DNA of 64,000 nt, taken from Roseivirga echinicomitans (GTDB lineage Bacteria > Bacteroidota > Bacteroidia > Cytophagales > Cyclobacteriaceae). Shown piece after piece: positions 43,844-51,882 of the stretch. The translations under genes were made by a program, and so were the position numbers. Each line of letters starts with the position of its first letter. Within the stretch, counting starts at the first letter, position 1. The notes below the pieces were generated by a model. It worked only from the letters and a program-made list of their open reading frames with translations, was not told where the DNA came from and did not search any database. The stretch is taken from the NCBI RefSeq assembly GCF_001592935.1, contig NZ_LRDB01000004.1, forward strand, positions 124,001 through 188,000, in the 5' to 3' direction.

Positions 43844-43878
43844 AAGCTCATGTAACGTATTTACATGGGCTTATTTTT
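43844..43878 (+). terminator. orphan terminator-like hairpin upstream of the GNAT gene
   Basis: AAGCTCATGTAA (43844-43855) pairs with TTACATGGGCTT (43861-43872), with one U-G pair, and is followed by ATTTTT. No gene on the plus strand ends before it. It lies 76 bases before the GNAT start. An 18-residue frame (ATG 43742 to TAA 43798) precedes it, so a regulated leader or small RNA is possible but unproven. Confidence 0.55.
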
Positions 43879-43954
43879 CACCCCAATTATAGGGTATGAT
43901 TTATAAATCACCTCCCTGTTTCTTAACTTGGTATTGTAAATTCAAAAAGAAACC

Positions 43955-44239
43955 ATGGGAACAATTATACAGCAGCAAGAAACAGAGAATAAGGGTAGTT
44001 TTTATTTTGAAAAAGAGGGAGAACGGCTAGCTGAAATGACTTTCTCGAAAGCAGGACCCGATAAAATCATTATTGACCATACAGAAGTAAGCGATACGCT
44101 TAGAGGTACAGGTATGGGGTTAAAGTTAGTTGAGCATGCCGTGGAGTATGCACGTAAAAATAAAGTCAAAATCATTCCACTGTGCCCTTTTGCAAAAGCT
44201 ACATTAAAGCGTAATGAGGAATGGAAGGATGTACTATAG
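43955..44239 (+). CDS. GNAT-family N-acetyltransferase (YjdJ/COG2388 type)
   Basis: The 94-residue protein is the short GNAT type: a central strand AEMTFSKAGPDKIIIDHTEV, the acetyl-CoA loop RGTGMGLKLVEHAVEYARKN and a closing VKIIPLCPFAKATLKR. This one-domain form of about 90 residues is common and its substrate is unknown. It converges with the CBS protein gene, three bases apart. Confidence 0.88.
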   Translation: MGTIIQQQETENKGSFYFEKEGERLAEMTFSKAGPDKIIIDHTEVSDTLRGTGMGLKLVEHAVEYARKNKVKIIPLCPFAKATLKRNEEWKDVL

Positions 44240-44242
44240 TTT

Positions 44243-44701
44243 CTACCAAGAAGAAGTTTTTAAGTCTCTAGTGGCCTGAAGAATGTCTCTTCTACTTACT
44301 TGGCCTTTGATTCTACCGTTTACATCGACTACCGGAAACCTTCTGTAATGCGTTCTAAGGAACTTTTGAGCGCAGTCTAAGACATCCATGTCAACAGATA
44401 CTGTAGCTACGTTATTGCTCATGTATTCTGCAACAGTAATCTTTCCATGATGAAGGTTGTGGTAAGCTTCGTCTACCATAATTCTCATACAATCAATCTC
44501 TGAAAGTATTCCAATAATTTTTCCTTTCTCATCAATGACGGGTGCGCCTGAAATGTGCTTGTCTAAAAAGATATCCATAGCATCTGCTATGCTTTGTTCA
44601 GGGCTGAATGAAATAACCTCGTGGGTCATGTAATCGGTAACTGGGCGGTACTGCTGAACGCCTTTGGGTACCTCTGGTGCTTTTACTCCTTGGAAATTCA
44701 T
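44243..44701 (-). CDS. CBS-domain-pair protein
   Basis: The 152-residue protein has two CBS domains (about 20-78 and 85-147): MTHEVISFSPEQSIADAMDI with HISGAPVIDEKGKIIGILSE, and MSNNVATVSVDMDVLDCAQK with YRRFPVVDVNGRIKGQVSRR. Such proteins bind adenosine nucleotides and regulate partners. It is read from the minus strand, 207 bases downstream of citrate synthase, with a strong terminator between, so it is probably independent. Confidence 0.88.
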   Translation of the reverse strand: MNFQGVKAPEVPKGVQQYRPVTDYMTHEVISFSPEQSIADAMDIFLDKHISGAPVIDEKGKIIGILSEIDCMRIMVDEAYHNLHHGKITVAEYMSNNVATVSVDMDVLDCAQKFLRTHYRRFPVVDVNGRIKGQVSRRDILQATRDLKTSSW

Positions 44702-44856
44702 ATAGTTTCGAATTTAGTGATTTTGAATATTTGTCAAATTGAAGTATAATATACTGTAAATCAGTTAAATATCAAAACTATAATTTAGTGTATGTTGTTT
44801 TGGTGTAATTAATATTTTGGTATACTCTTTTGCGTTTTTAGACTTTGTACCAACAA

Positions 44857-44888
44857 AAAAGGAGTTTATCACAAGATAAACTCCTTTT
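44857..44888. terminator. terminator downstream of citrate synthase
   Basis: AAAAGGAGTTTATC (44857-44870) pairs perfectly with GATAAACTCCTTTT (44875-44888) around ACAA, a 14-bp stem. On the minus strand it lies just after the gltA stop and is followed by a T run. It ends gltA transcription. Confidence 0.88.
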
Positions 44889-44908
44889 AAATATCAAGTA
44901 AAACTTAA

Positions 44909-46195
44909 TTATCTTTTATCAATAGAAGTGTAAGACCTTTCGTTGTAACCAGTATATACTTGTCTTGGTCTTCCGATTGGTTCTTTGTTCTCACGCATTT
45001 CTTTCCATTGTGCAATCCAACCAGGAAGTCTACCCATCGCAAACATTACTGTAAACATGTCGGTAGGGATGCCTAAGGCTCTGTAGATAATACCCGAGTA
45101 GAAGTCCACATTTGGATATAGTTTTCTTTCTACGAAGTAAGCATCGTTCAAAGCTTCTTCTTCCAAACCTTTGGCGATTTCTAAAATAGGGTCATTAACT
45201 CCTAATTTTGCCAAAACATCGTCTGCCGCTTTTTTGATGATTCTAGCCCTTGGGTCAAAGTTTTTATAAACCCTGTGTCCGAAGCCCATCAAACGGAATG
45301 GATCGTTTTTGTCTTTAGCTTTCGCCATCCACTTTTTAGTGTCTCCACCGTCTTTTTTGATGCTTTCAAGCATTTCGATTACCGCTTGGTTAGCACCACC
45401 ATGTAACGGTCCCCAAAGGGCATTGATTCCACCTGAAATGGAAGCATATAAACTCGCATGAGATGAACCTACCATTCTTACAGTTGAAGTAGAGCAGTTT
45501 TGTTCGTGATCAGCATGTAAGATCAATAACTTATCTAAAGCATTCGCAACTACAGGATCAACCTCATAAGCCTCCGCTGGGTTAGAAAACATCATCTTAA
45601 GGAAGTTGCTACAGTAGTCCAGACTATTGTCTGGGTAGTTTACTGGATGCCCAATTTGGTTTTTGTATGACCAAGCTGCAAATGTTGGCATTTTAGCAAG
45701 CAAACGGATAATACTCATGTCCACTTCTGGCGCTGCTCTATTAGGGTCTAAAGAAGCAGGGTAGAAGGCTGTTTGAGCACAAACCAAAGAAGATAATACG
45801 CCCATAGGGTGAGCAGTTGAAGGAAATCCTTCTAGAATCTTTTTGATGTCTTCATGTGCCAATGTGTGGTTGGTGATGGTTTTGGTAAAATCTTTATACT
45901 GTTCTGGGGTAGGGAGTTCTCCGTAAATCAGAAGGTATGAAACTTCAAGGAAGGTAGACTTCTCAGCTAACTCTTCGATTGAGTAACCTCTATAACGTAG
46001 AATTCCTTTTTCACCATCAAGGAAAGTAATGGCGCTTTTGGTTGAACCTGTATTTTTAAATCCTGGGTCGATAGTGATCACGCCACTTTCTCCTCTTAGA
46101 GAAGAAATATCTATGGCTTTCTCATTTTCGGTGCCCTCAATTACCGGTAGTTCTAATGTTTTACCGTCAACTTTAATCTCAGCAGTACTTGACAT
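44909..46195 (-). CDS. gltA: citrate synthase
   Basis: The 428-residue type II citrate synthase condenses acetyl-CoA and oxaloacetate. Visible are the first catalytic His region NCSTSTVRMVGSSHASLYAS, the GPLHGGANQAVIEML region and the MGFGHRVYKNFDPRA motif. It also has DFYSGIIYRALGIP and the C-terminal RPRQVYTG. Length fits the bacterial hexameric type. It stands alone between the CBS gene and the prohibitin-like gene. Confidence 0.96.
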   Translation of the reverse strand: MSSTAEIKVDGKTLELPVIEGTENEKAIDISSLRGESGVITIDPGFKNTGSTKSAITFLDGEKGILRYRGYSIEELAEKSTFLEVSYLLIYGELPTPEQYKDFTKTITNHTLAHEDIKKILEGFPSTAHPMGVLSSLVCAQTAFYPASLDPNRAAPEVDMSIIRLLAKMPTFAAWSYKNQIGHPVNYPDNSLDYCSNFLKMMFSNPAEAYEVDPVVANALDKLLILHADHEQNCSTSTVRMVGSSHASLYASISGGINALWGPLHGGANQAVIEMLESIKKDGGDTKKWMAKAKDKNDPFRLMGFGHRVYKNFDPRARIIKKAADDVLAKLGVNDPILEIAKGLEEEALNDAYFVERKLYPNVDFYSGIIYRALGIPTDMFTVMFAMGRLPGWIAQWKEMRENKEPIGRPRQVYTGYNERSYTSIDKR

Positions 46196-46294
46196 TCTAT
46201 AAAGTGTTTTACTAGTTTGGGGTGCTTTATTAGGCGAGCGAATTTAATGTATTAAACACTTAAATGAAACTCTTGTTCCCTACTTTAGTTATTT

Positions 46295-47122
46295 TTAATT
46301 GTTACCCCCTAAAATTAACGGTAAGCCCTCATCTCCTTGACCAATAATAACCACTTTTGAGTTGGGAGATTCAGCCAATTTCAACGTTGCTTCAATGCCA
46401 CGCATCTTTAAAAGGCTTGGTGTTAAGCTATTGTTAATAATCTTATTGGCAGCAGATTCACCTTCAGCGGCAATTCTTTTTCTCTCCGCTTCACTCTTTT
46501 CTTTGTCCAAACGGAACTGATAAGCCAAAGCTTCTTGCTCTTGCTGTAATTTACTTTCAATGGCTTGCTTAATTTTGTCCGGAAGGTTGATCGAACGGAT
46601 AAGAAGCGCTCTCATTTCAATGTTATTAGACTCACTGCCTAATACTTCTGCAGTTTCTGTTCGAATTGCAGTTTCTACTTCTGGTCTTTTTGTAGAGTAA
46701 ATTTCTTCGGCAGTGTAACGGCCCATTACTTGACGCACCGTGGAGCGTACTTCTGGTGTAACCAAAGTATTCACATAACTCTTTCTGAAACTTTCATAGA
46801 TATAGCCAACACGCTCAAATTTAGGGTAAAAACGAACCGACACATCTACTTTAATACTCAAGCCGTTTTTGTCGAGCACATCCATGGTTTCTTCCACTTG
46901 GGTTTCAGCTACATCAAAAACAATCAGTTCATTCCAAGGCGCTTTTACATGAAAGCCTTGAGTAATCACATTGTCCTTGTCTAAACCTCCAGAGAATTTT
47001 TTAAAGAGAATGGCTCTCTCATTGGCTTGGATGGTATAAAAAACGCTGCTTGATATTGCAAAAAGAATGATCACCGCAATGACTGTGATGACTATTGCGG
47101 GTAAATATTTTCTGTTGTCCAT
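46295..47122 (-). CDS. prohibitin/SPFH-family membrane protein
   Basis: The 275-residue protein has an N-terminal membrane segment (AIVITVIAVIILFAISSSVFY), the prohibitin (SPFH/band 7) domain with VKAPWNELIVFDVAETQVEE and the long C-terminal helix EQEALAYQFRLDKEKSEAER. It forms large membrane rings in relatives and acts in membrane protein quality control. It is 17 bases downstream of an oxidoreductase gene and in the same direction. Confidence 0.9.
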   Translation of the reverse strand: MDNRKYLPAIVITVIAVIILFAISSSVFYTIQANERAILFKKFSGGLDKDNVITQGFHVKAPWNELIVFDVAETQVEETMDVLDKNGLSIKVDVSVRFYPKFERVGYIYESFRKSYVNTLVTPEVRSTVRQVMGRYTAEEIYSTKRPEVETAIRTETAEVLGSESNNIEMRALLIRSINLPDKIKQAIESKLQQEQEALAYQFRLDKEKSEAERKRIAAEGESAANKIINNSLTPSLLKMRGIEATLKLAESPNSKVVIIGQGDEGLPLILGGNN

Positions 47123-47139
47123 AATATAGTTGTTTATGT

Positions 47140-48126
47140 TTAAGAGCCAATCTGTTTGAGGTTGGCTTCAATAATGTCTAGAATTTGTTGGGCTACTTTC
47201 AATGCTTTGTAGCCATCTTCTATGGTTACGATGGGTTCTGTGTTATTGTTTATTGCTTGGTTAAAAGTGAATAGTTCTTCACGGATGGCATTGGTTGGGT
47301 GAATCTTCGGGTTTTCAAAAATGATCTCCTTTTTGCTCTTGCCTTCACCTAGGTCCAAGATCATAGAAAAAGGGCCTTCTTCTCCCGTGGCTTCTTGCAT
47401 TCTCACGATTTCAGACTTCTTTTCAAGGAAATCTACCGATACATAAGCGTCTTTTTGGAAGAAACGTGATTTGCGCATGTTTTTTACTGCTATACGGCTA
47501 GTCGTAAGGTTCGCTACGCAGCCATTTTCGAATTCTAAGCGCACATTGGCAATGTCTGGTGTATCACTGACTACAGCAACCCCGCTGGCCGAGATATGTT
47601 TAACTGGAGATCCAACAGCGTGTAGAATGACATCAATATCGTGAATCATCAAATCGAGCACTACAGGAACATCCAAACCTCTTGGGTTAAATTGTGCCAA
47701 TCGGTGCGTTTCAATAAACATAGGCTGCTTAAGGTAGGCTTGAGCAGCGACATAGGCTGGGTTGAATCGTTCTACATGGCCTACTTGAATTTTTAGTCCC
47801 TTTGCTCTTGATAGCTTGATAAGTTCTTCGGCTTCAGCAATCGTATTGGTTACTGGTTTTTCAATAAACACATGTTTGCCAGCATCCAAGGCTTGCTTGG
47901 CACAATCGAAATGAGACAAAGTAGGAGTGACGATATCGATTACATCAACTACCTCAAGTAATTCAGCAATAGTGTCATAGGCTTTAATACCATGCTCTAG
48001 CGCCACTGCTTTTGCATTTTCTTCCGAAGCGTCATAGAATCCCACGAGCTCGTATTCGGGAATGTCTTTGATGCATTTGATATGAATTTTGCCGAGATGA
48101 CCGGCACCTAGAACGCCAATTTTGAG
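47140..48126 (-). CDS. Gfo/Idh/MocA-family NAD(P)-dependent oxidoreductase
   Basis: Starting at ATG 48126 (MLKIGVLGAGHLGKIH) gives 328 residues, with the Rossmann motif at the very N-terminus. A frame ten residues longer exists but adds nothing. The motif EKPVTNTIAEAEELI contains the family catalytic Lys, followed by a C-terminal beta sheet. Substrate unknown; sugars or sugar-nucleotide derivatives are typical. It is upstream of the prohibitin-like gene in one operon. Confidence 0.9.
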   Translation of the reverse strand, partial: LKIGVLGAGHLGKIHIKCIKDIPEYELVGFYDASEENAKAVALEHGIKAYDTIAELLEVVDVIDIVTPTLSHFDCAKQALDAGKHVFIEKPVTNTIAEAEELIKLSRAKGLKIQVGHVERFNPAYVAAQAYLKQPMFIETHRLAQFNPRGLDVPVVLDLMIHDIDVILHAVGSPVKHISASGVAVVSDTPDIANVRLEFENGCVANLTTSRIAVKNMRKSRFFQKDAYVSVDFLEKKSEIVRMQEATGEEGPFSMILDLGEGKSKKEIIFENPKIHPTNAIREELFTFNQAINNNTEPIVTIEDGYKALKVAQQILDIIEANLKQIGS

Positions 48127-48305
48127 CATGAGGTATGGTTTTTTGAATTGTGGCAAAAGTAGCCATAAAAATATCAGGCTCTAAGGAAAGGCGCTGTTTT
48201 TGGGTATCTTGTCTTTAATATCAGTTTCCAGTGGGTGATAGTTGTCCCTGAATTATTTTTTAATTGAACCTTTCCATCATTTATGCGACTCCTTATTAGA
48301 TTTTT

Positions 48306-48854
48306 ATGAAACGGAGTTCAGACCAAATTTTTGATGAGTTGCTTGTTTTGCGCTGCCAAGACAAAGACCAAACTGCGGTTGGCCTGTTATGGAAACGCTG
48401 GCAGCCTAAAGTTTTAAGCTGGTCATATGGCTTTTTGAAAGACCAAGATCAAGCTTATGAAATTGCTCAAGAAAGTTGGGTCTCTATTATTAAATGCATT
48501 CACAAACTGAAAGATCCTGCTTTGTTCCGGTTTTGGGCTTATAAGATTGTTCAGCGAAGGGCAGCGGATTGGATTAAACAGCAGCAGCGCGAAAGGAACA
48601 GTGTACATCAGTTTGAGGTTGAAAATATTTCACCTTCAGAAGCTGAACCGCAGGGTCAAATGGAGCTTATGTTGGCGGCCATTCATGACTTGCCTCAACA
48701 GCATCAGCAGGTCTTACGGCTTTTCTATTTGGAAAAGACTCCGATAAAAATCATTGCTCAAATACTCGATAAGCCGGAAGGCACAGTAAAGTCGAGTTTA
48801 TACCATGCACGAGAACAGTTAAAAAAGAAACTTAAATACGAGAGTTATGAATGA
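48306..48854 (+). CDS. ECF-type RNA polymerase sigma factor
   Basis: The 182-residue sigma factor has region 2 (DQAYEIAQESWVSIIKCIHK, FRFWAYKIVQRRAADWIKQQ) and region 4 with YLEKTPIKIIAQILDKPEGT, the sigma-4 helix-turn-helix. It overlaps the downstream membrane protein gene by eight bases. The downstream protein may act as a membrane partner or anti-sigma factor (inference). Such pairs respond to envelope signals. Confidence 0.92.
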   Translation: MKRSSDQIFDELLVLRCQDKDQTAVGLLWKRWQPKVLSWSYGFLKDQDQAYEIAQESWVSIIKCIHKLKDPALFRFWAYKIVQRRAADWIKQQQRERNSVHQFEVENISPSEAEPQGQMELMLAAIHDLPQQHQQVLRLFYLEKTPIKIIAQILDKPEGTVKSSLYHAREQLKKKLKYESYE

Positions 48855-49230
48855 TTCAGAAAAAGAAATGGATGATTTAATCCACCAAGCGCTTACTAAA
48901 GAAGAGGCTGCTTATTACGATCAGTTAGGAGAACAAAACATGCCTCAGATGATTTTAGGCCTGTTTAAAGGAAAGAACAGCTGGATTACTCTAGTTATGT
49001 TTGTATTCAACTTAGTAGTGCTAGGCCTTTCGATTTATACGTTTGTGGAAATGCTCAATACCGATGTAATTGTAGATAAACTAGAGTGGGCTGTTTATAC
49101 CTTGCTTGGTTTTATTACCATGTCCCTGCTTAAGGTCTACAACTGGAATCAAATGGATAAAAATGCCCTGCTTAGAGAAATCAAACGACTTGAGTTTCAG
49201 GTGTCGCTTTTGGGGAAGAAAGGAGAGTAA
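48847..49230 (+). CDS. membrane protein coupled to the ECF sigma factor gene (DUF6768-like)
   Basis: The 127-residue protein has an N-terminal soluble part with a Glu/Asp-rich helix (DSEKEMDDLIHQALTKEEAA), two membrane segments (ITLVMFVFNLVVLGLSIYT and LEWAVYTLLGFITMSLLKV) and a basic tail. The N-terminal EEAAYYDQLGEQ motif recalls a Bacteroidota family I remember as DUF6768. It overlaps the sigma gene by eight bases, so it is co-translated and is the natural candidate for its regulator. No zinc-binding anti-sigma motif is present. Confidence 0.8.
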   Translation: MNDSEKEMDDLIHQALTKEEAAYYDQLGEQNMPQMILGLFKGKNSWITLVMFVFNLVVLGLSIYTFVEMLNTDVIVDKLEWAVYTLLGFITMSLLKVYNWNQMDKNALLREIKRLEFQVSLLGKKGE

Positions 49231-49235
49231 ACAAA

Positions 49236-49529
49236 TTACTCTTTTCCTTTCCAATTATCAGGGTCTTGGCTTGTGTGGAAAACGGCTATAAAGATTATAC
49301 GAGTATCATAGAGTTTGTATGAAACACCAAAAGAGAATCGCCTAAGGAACGCTATTCGTATTTTTCCAAGTCGTTCTTGGTAGTCTTCTGGTAAGTCTTG
49401 GATATTGGCAAAACAATCTTCAATTTCATCAAGAAATGCCTCGGAGAGTTTAGGGTTTATCAGGTCGTAGTAGTCAACAGCCCTTTGAATGTCCTCATAT
49501 ACTGAAGGACGGAGAGAGAAACTAGCCAT
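49236..49529 (-). CDS. RelE/ParE-type toxin
   Basis: The 97-residue protein fits the ParE fold: VYEDIQRAVDYYDLINPKLS and IRIAFLRRFSFGVSYKLYDT near the C-terminal strand. ParE toxins inhibit gyrase; RelE types cleave mRNA; which this is cannot be told. It overlaps the antitoxin gene by eight bases. It lies just downstream of the sigma/membrane pair on the other strand (five bases apart). Confidence 0.85.
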   Translation of the reverse strand: MASFSLRPSVYEDIQRAVDYYDLINPKLSEAFLDEIEDCFANIQDLPEDYQERLGKIRIAFLRRFSFGVSYKLYDTRIIFIAVFHTSQDPDNWKGKE

Positions 49530-49740
49530 GCTTTCGAGTGATAAGTGATCTATCCCAAGCTAAGCCTTTGTCAGTTGCTTTATCCGCTTCATCTTCTCTC
49601 TCTTTCAACATTTTAACTTGTGAAGGAGAAAGCTCAAAAGCTTCTTCTTCAACCAAAATAAGCTCTAATTTTAATTCTTCAAGGTCTTTGAAGTGGGTTT
49701 TACGGAGTCGGATGTCTTTATCTATAGTTATATTAGTCAC
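49522..49740 (-). CDS. antitoxin candidate of a ParE-type module
   Basis: I choose GTG 49740 (VTNITIDKDIRLRKTHFKDL), giving 72 residues; an ATG 39 bases upstream (49779) exists but its added residues look unlike an antitoxin start. The protein is rich in charged residues with KEREDEADKATDKG near the end. Small size and the 8-base overlap with the toxin gene identify it as the antitoxin. No DNA-binding motif of a known class is clear. Confidence 0.72.
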   Translation of the reverse strand: MTNITIDKDIRLRKTHFKDLEELKLELILVEEEAFELSPSQVKMLKEREDEADKATDKGLAWDRSLITRKHG

Positions 49741-49880
49741 CGCTTGAAGATAACGAAAATCCAAAAGAAAATGATGCACTCCACTTGTGATTTATGATTC
49801 CCCGAACAGCTTATACTGATTCCTATAATGCAGAAAGATCTGCATGAACTTGATACAACTGAAATTTCAAATACCTCTTG

Positions 49881-50279
49881 TCAAACCAACCTGAAAATTA
49901 ACATCCACACTAATATTATAACACCCAAGAAATAAGTGATACTGATGCCCTTTGCTATTTTATAAGATGCTTTCTCTTCTCTGTCTTTACCATGCTTAAT
50001 AATGATTAGGGCAGATTTCTTAGTGCCGAAGAAGTAAAAACTTAAAATCGAAAAGGATAAATAAAGACAGCTATAGATCCATATGTTTTCTTCTGGGGCA
50101 AAGAAGATGAATACAAGGAGGTTAATGAGCGTAAACAAGATACATGTTTCAAAAGATCGGAAGTACCTTTCATAGGCAAAAGGCCAAGGAGAAAACCGAT
50201 CTAGCCGTTTTTGAAAAATTCTCAATAAAACATGAGAAGCTGTAAATAAGTCTTTTGTGAAAATCCAGAGTGTTTTCAT
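49881..50279 (-). CDS. small membrane protein, unknown function
   Basis: Starting at ATG 50279 (MKTLWIFTKDLFTAS) gives 132 residues. A frame ten residues longer exists upstream. Three hydrophobic segments are visible (CILFTLINLLVFIFF, CLYLSFSILSFYFFG and YFLGVIILVWMLIFRLV), with basic loops. No family is recognised. The gene lies directly after a tRNA and a perfect palindrome on the minus strand. Confidence 0.6.
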   Translation of the reverse strand: MKTLWIFTKDLFTASHVLLRIFQKRLDRFSPWPFAYERYFRSFETCILFTLINLLVFIFFAPEENIWIYSCLYLSFSILSFYFFGTKKSALIIIKHGKDREEKASYKIAKGISITYFLGVIILVWMLIFRLV

Positions 50280-50299
50280 TTGGCTTGTCCTAAAACAAA

Positions 50300-50327
50300 A
50301 ATAGCACAATCAATTGATTGTGCTATT
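50300..50327 (-). terminator. perfect 28-bp palindrome downstream of the CAT-anticodon tRNA
   Basis: AATAGCACAATCAA and TTGATTGTGCTATT form an exact 28-bp palindrome. On the minus strand it starts two bases after the tRNA discriminator and is followed by TTTTGTTTT, so it terminates the tRNA transcript. Confidence 0.85.
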
Positions 50328-50329
50328 CG

Positions 50330-50403
50330 TGGGCCCACCTGGGCTCGAACCAGGGACTTTCTGATTATGAGTCAGATACTCTAACCAGCTGAGTTATAGG
50401 CCC
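50330..50403 (-). tRNA. tRNA with anticodon CAT (Met or Ile2)
   Basis: On the minus strand the acceptor GGGCCTA pairs with TGGGCCC (one U-G), the D arm is AACTCAGCTGGTTAGAGT, the anticodon arm is TCTGA-CTCATAA-TCAGA and the T arm is CCTGG-TTCGAGC-CCAGG. The discriminator is A and CCA is not encoded. The anticodon CAT belongs to elongator Met, or to Ile2 if a lysidine modification is made; the sequence does not settle which. It is not an initiator type, since the acceptor ends in a G-C pair. Confidence 0.93.
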
Positions 50404-50533
50404 AAGATCTTATTTAAAGCGGCTGGTTTTATGTTGAAGCTATTCTGAAAAACGAACAAGCTACATTGTGCTTTAAACCCTTTGATTTTGGGAGTGCAAT
50501 GTTACATATTTGCGATTAATTAAACAACAAAAC

Positions 50534-51160
50534 ATGACGCCAGATTTAAGCAATATAGATTCAATCATTTTCGACTTAGGTGGGGTAATCATTAATTTAG
50601 ATGAAGCCGCAACCATTAAGGCATTTGCTGAAATCTCTGGGCGTACTGAAAATGAAGTACTTGAACTGTCGAAAACAGCTGAATTCTTTAAGCTTTATGA
50701 AACAGGCCATATTGACGACCCCACTTTTAGGGCGCATTTAAGGGAGTCATTAAATGTATTTTCTGAAGACAATGTTTTAGATGGTGCTTGGAATGCGATG
50801 TTGGGTCAAATCCCTCTACATAGGTTGGAGAAACTGGAACTGCTTTCTCAAAAATATAAGCTCTTTGTGATGAGCAATACCAACGATATCCATGCTAGGT
50901 TTTTCCTCAGACTTGTCGACTTGATTTCTCCAAATAAGTCGTTTCACGAGTATTTTACTCAAGTTTACTTTTCGCAGGAAGTAGGGGAGCGAAAGCCTAA
51001 CTTTGGGGCATGGCAACCTATTCTTAACGATCATCAACTGGATACTTCACGCACCTTGTTTATCGATGATAAATTAGAGAATATTCAAGCCGCCCTGGCC
51101 ATGGGCTTGAATGGCTTCCACAACATTACACCAGACGATTGGGTAAATGTGATTGAGTAG
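50534..51160 (+). CDS. HAD-family hydrolase (HAD-IA)
   Basis: Starting at ATG 50534 (MTPDLSNIDSIIFDLGG) gives 208 residues. The nucleophile motif reads DLGG (the first Asp), with motif II in LFVMSNTND and the last motif in LFIDDKLENI. A small helical cap is consistent with phosphoglycolate/YihX-like phosphatases. The substrate is unknown. It is read alone, divergent from the CAU tRNA gene, with about 130 bases between. Confidence 0.9.
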   Translation: MTPDLSNIDSIIFDLGGVIINLDEAATIKAFAEISGRTENEVLELSKTAEFFKLYETGHIDDPTFRAHLRESLNVFSEDNVLDGAWNAMLGQIPLHRLEKLELLSQKYKLFVMSNTNDIHARFFLRLVDLISPNKSFHEYFTQVYFSQEVGERKPNFGAWQPILNDHQLDTSRTLFIDDKLENIQAALAMGLNGFHNITPDDWVNVIE

Positions 51161-51169
51161 CTGTGGGAG

Positions 51170-51193
51170 TTAAATCCTCGTTACAAACGAGGA
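51170..51193. repeat. 24-base hairpin repeat, copy 1
   Basis: TTAAATCCTCGTT-ACA-AACGAGGA: a perfect 8-bp stem (TCCTCGTT/AACGAGGA) with an ACA loop, preceded by TTAAA. An identical 24-base copy lies at 51416-51439. Confidence 0.85.
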
Positions 51194-51415
51194 GCCCTAC
51201 AACTTACCGTTACTCTGAGGTTGACGTTTGAAAAACGAAACCGTGAGAGTCTGTCTGTTCGGAGAGGAAACATTAGGGCCTACTTTTAGTCGCTAAACTT
51301 GTTATTCCAGTCATTCCTGCAAGTTCCGAAATTTCAGAAACAAAGACATGTTTGACTTGTGGGGCGTAAAAAGATGCTTACAGCATGACTTATTTTTGAA
51401 GTGCGTGCTCTTTTA

Positions 51416-51439
51416 TTAAATCCTCGTTACAAACGAGGA
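51416..51439. repeat. 24-base hairpin repeat, copy 2
   Basis: This is identical to copy 1 (TTAAATCCTCGTT-ACA-AACGAGGA), in the same orientation. The two direct copies bound a 222-base segment with no gene. Confidence 0.85.
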
Positions 51440-51577
51440 TTATTGGGGCCTCGGCTTTGAATAGACAGATTCCCACGATCGCCTGAAAAAGGCACCCCTG
51501 CGCCAACGCTGTAGCTAAGGCGTAAGCTTTCGGAATGACGTGCTGAATGAATGGGGAATTGGGACTTTGAATTAGGA

Positions 51578-51880
51578 TTAGTCTTGATCGGCTCTGAAAG
51601 CCTCAATACCACCAATAAGGTTTCTAACATTGGTGAAGCCTCTAGAAATTAAGTATTTCTGAGCCCTGCCAGCTCTTGCGCCAGACTTGCAGTGGATAAT
51701 AAGCTCCGTTTCTTTCAGTTCTTCAATTTCAGTAACTCTATGAGGAATATCGCCCAATGGGATCAATTTGGCACCTAAGTTATCCTCTTCGAATTCCCAC
51801 TCTTCTCTCACATCAATGAAGTATTTAACTTCTCCGTTGAGCATTCTTTCCTTCAATTCTTTTACTGTAATATCAGCCAT
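51578..51880 (-). CDS. single-domain rhodanese
   Basis: The 100-residue protein is a rhodanese domain: KYFIDVREEWEFEEDNLGAK, then the active-site loop with Cys in CKSGARAGRA and a final RGFTNVRNLIGG. It would transfer sulphane sulphur. It is two bases downstream of the T9SS cargo gene on the same strand, and the cluster continues upstream with a PASTA protein. Confidence 0.93.
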   Translation of the reverse strand: MADITVKELKERMLNGEVKYFIDVREEWEFEEDNLGAKLIPLGDIPHRVTEIEELKETELIIHCKSGARAGRAQKYLISRGFTNVRNLIGGIEAFRADQD

Positions 51881-51882
51881 GG

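Larger units (their letters stand above)
43477..43954. other. intergenic region between tRNA-Asp and the GNAT gene
   Basis: This 478-base gap contains the tRNA-Asp promoter and then AT-rich sequence without a recognised gene. A 12-bp hairpin at 43844-43872 and a possible 18-residue frame at 43742 are described separately. I see no other structure. Confidence 0.6.
51161..51577. other. gap with duplicated hairpin element
   Basis: This gap of about 417 bases between the HAD gene and the rhodanese gene holds no gene that I accept. It contains two identical 24-base hairpin copies (51170-51193 and 51416-51439), about 246 bases apart, and GC-richer text between them. The stretch may be a degraded mobile or interspersed element. 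Confidence 0.55.

Noticed and set aside
51170-51439. CRISPR-like array because of two identical repeats
   Set aside because: Only two copies, 246 bases apart, with no regular spacers and no cas genes.
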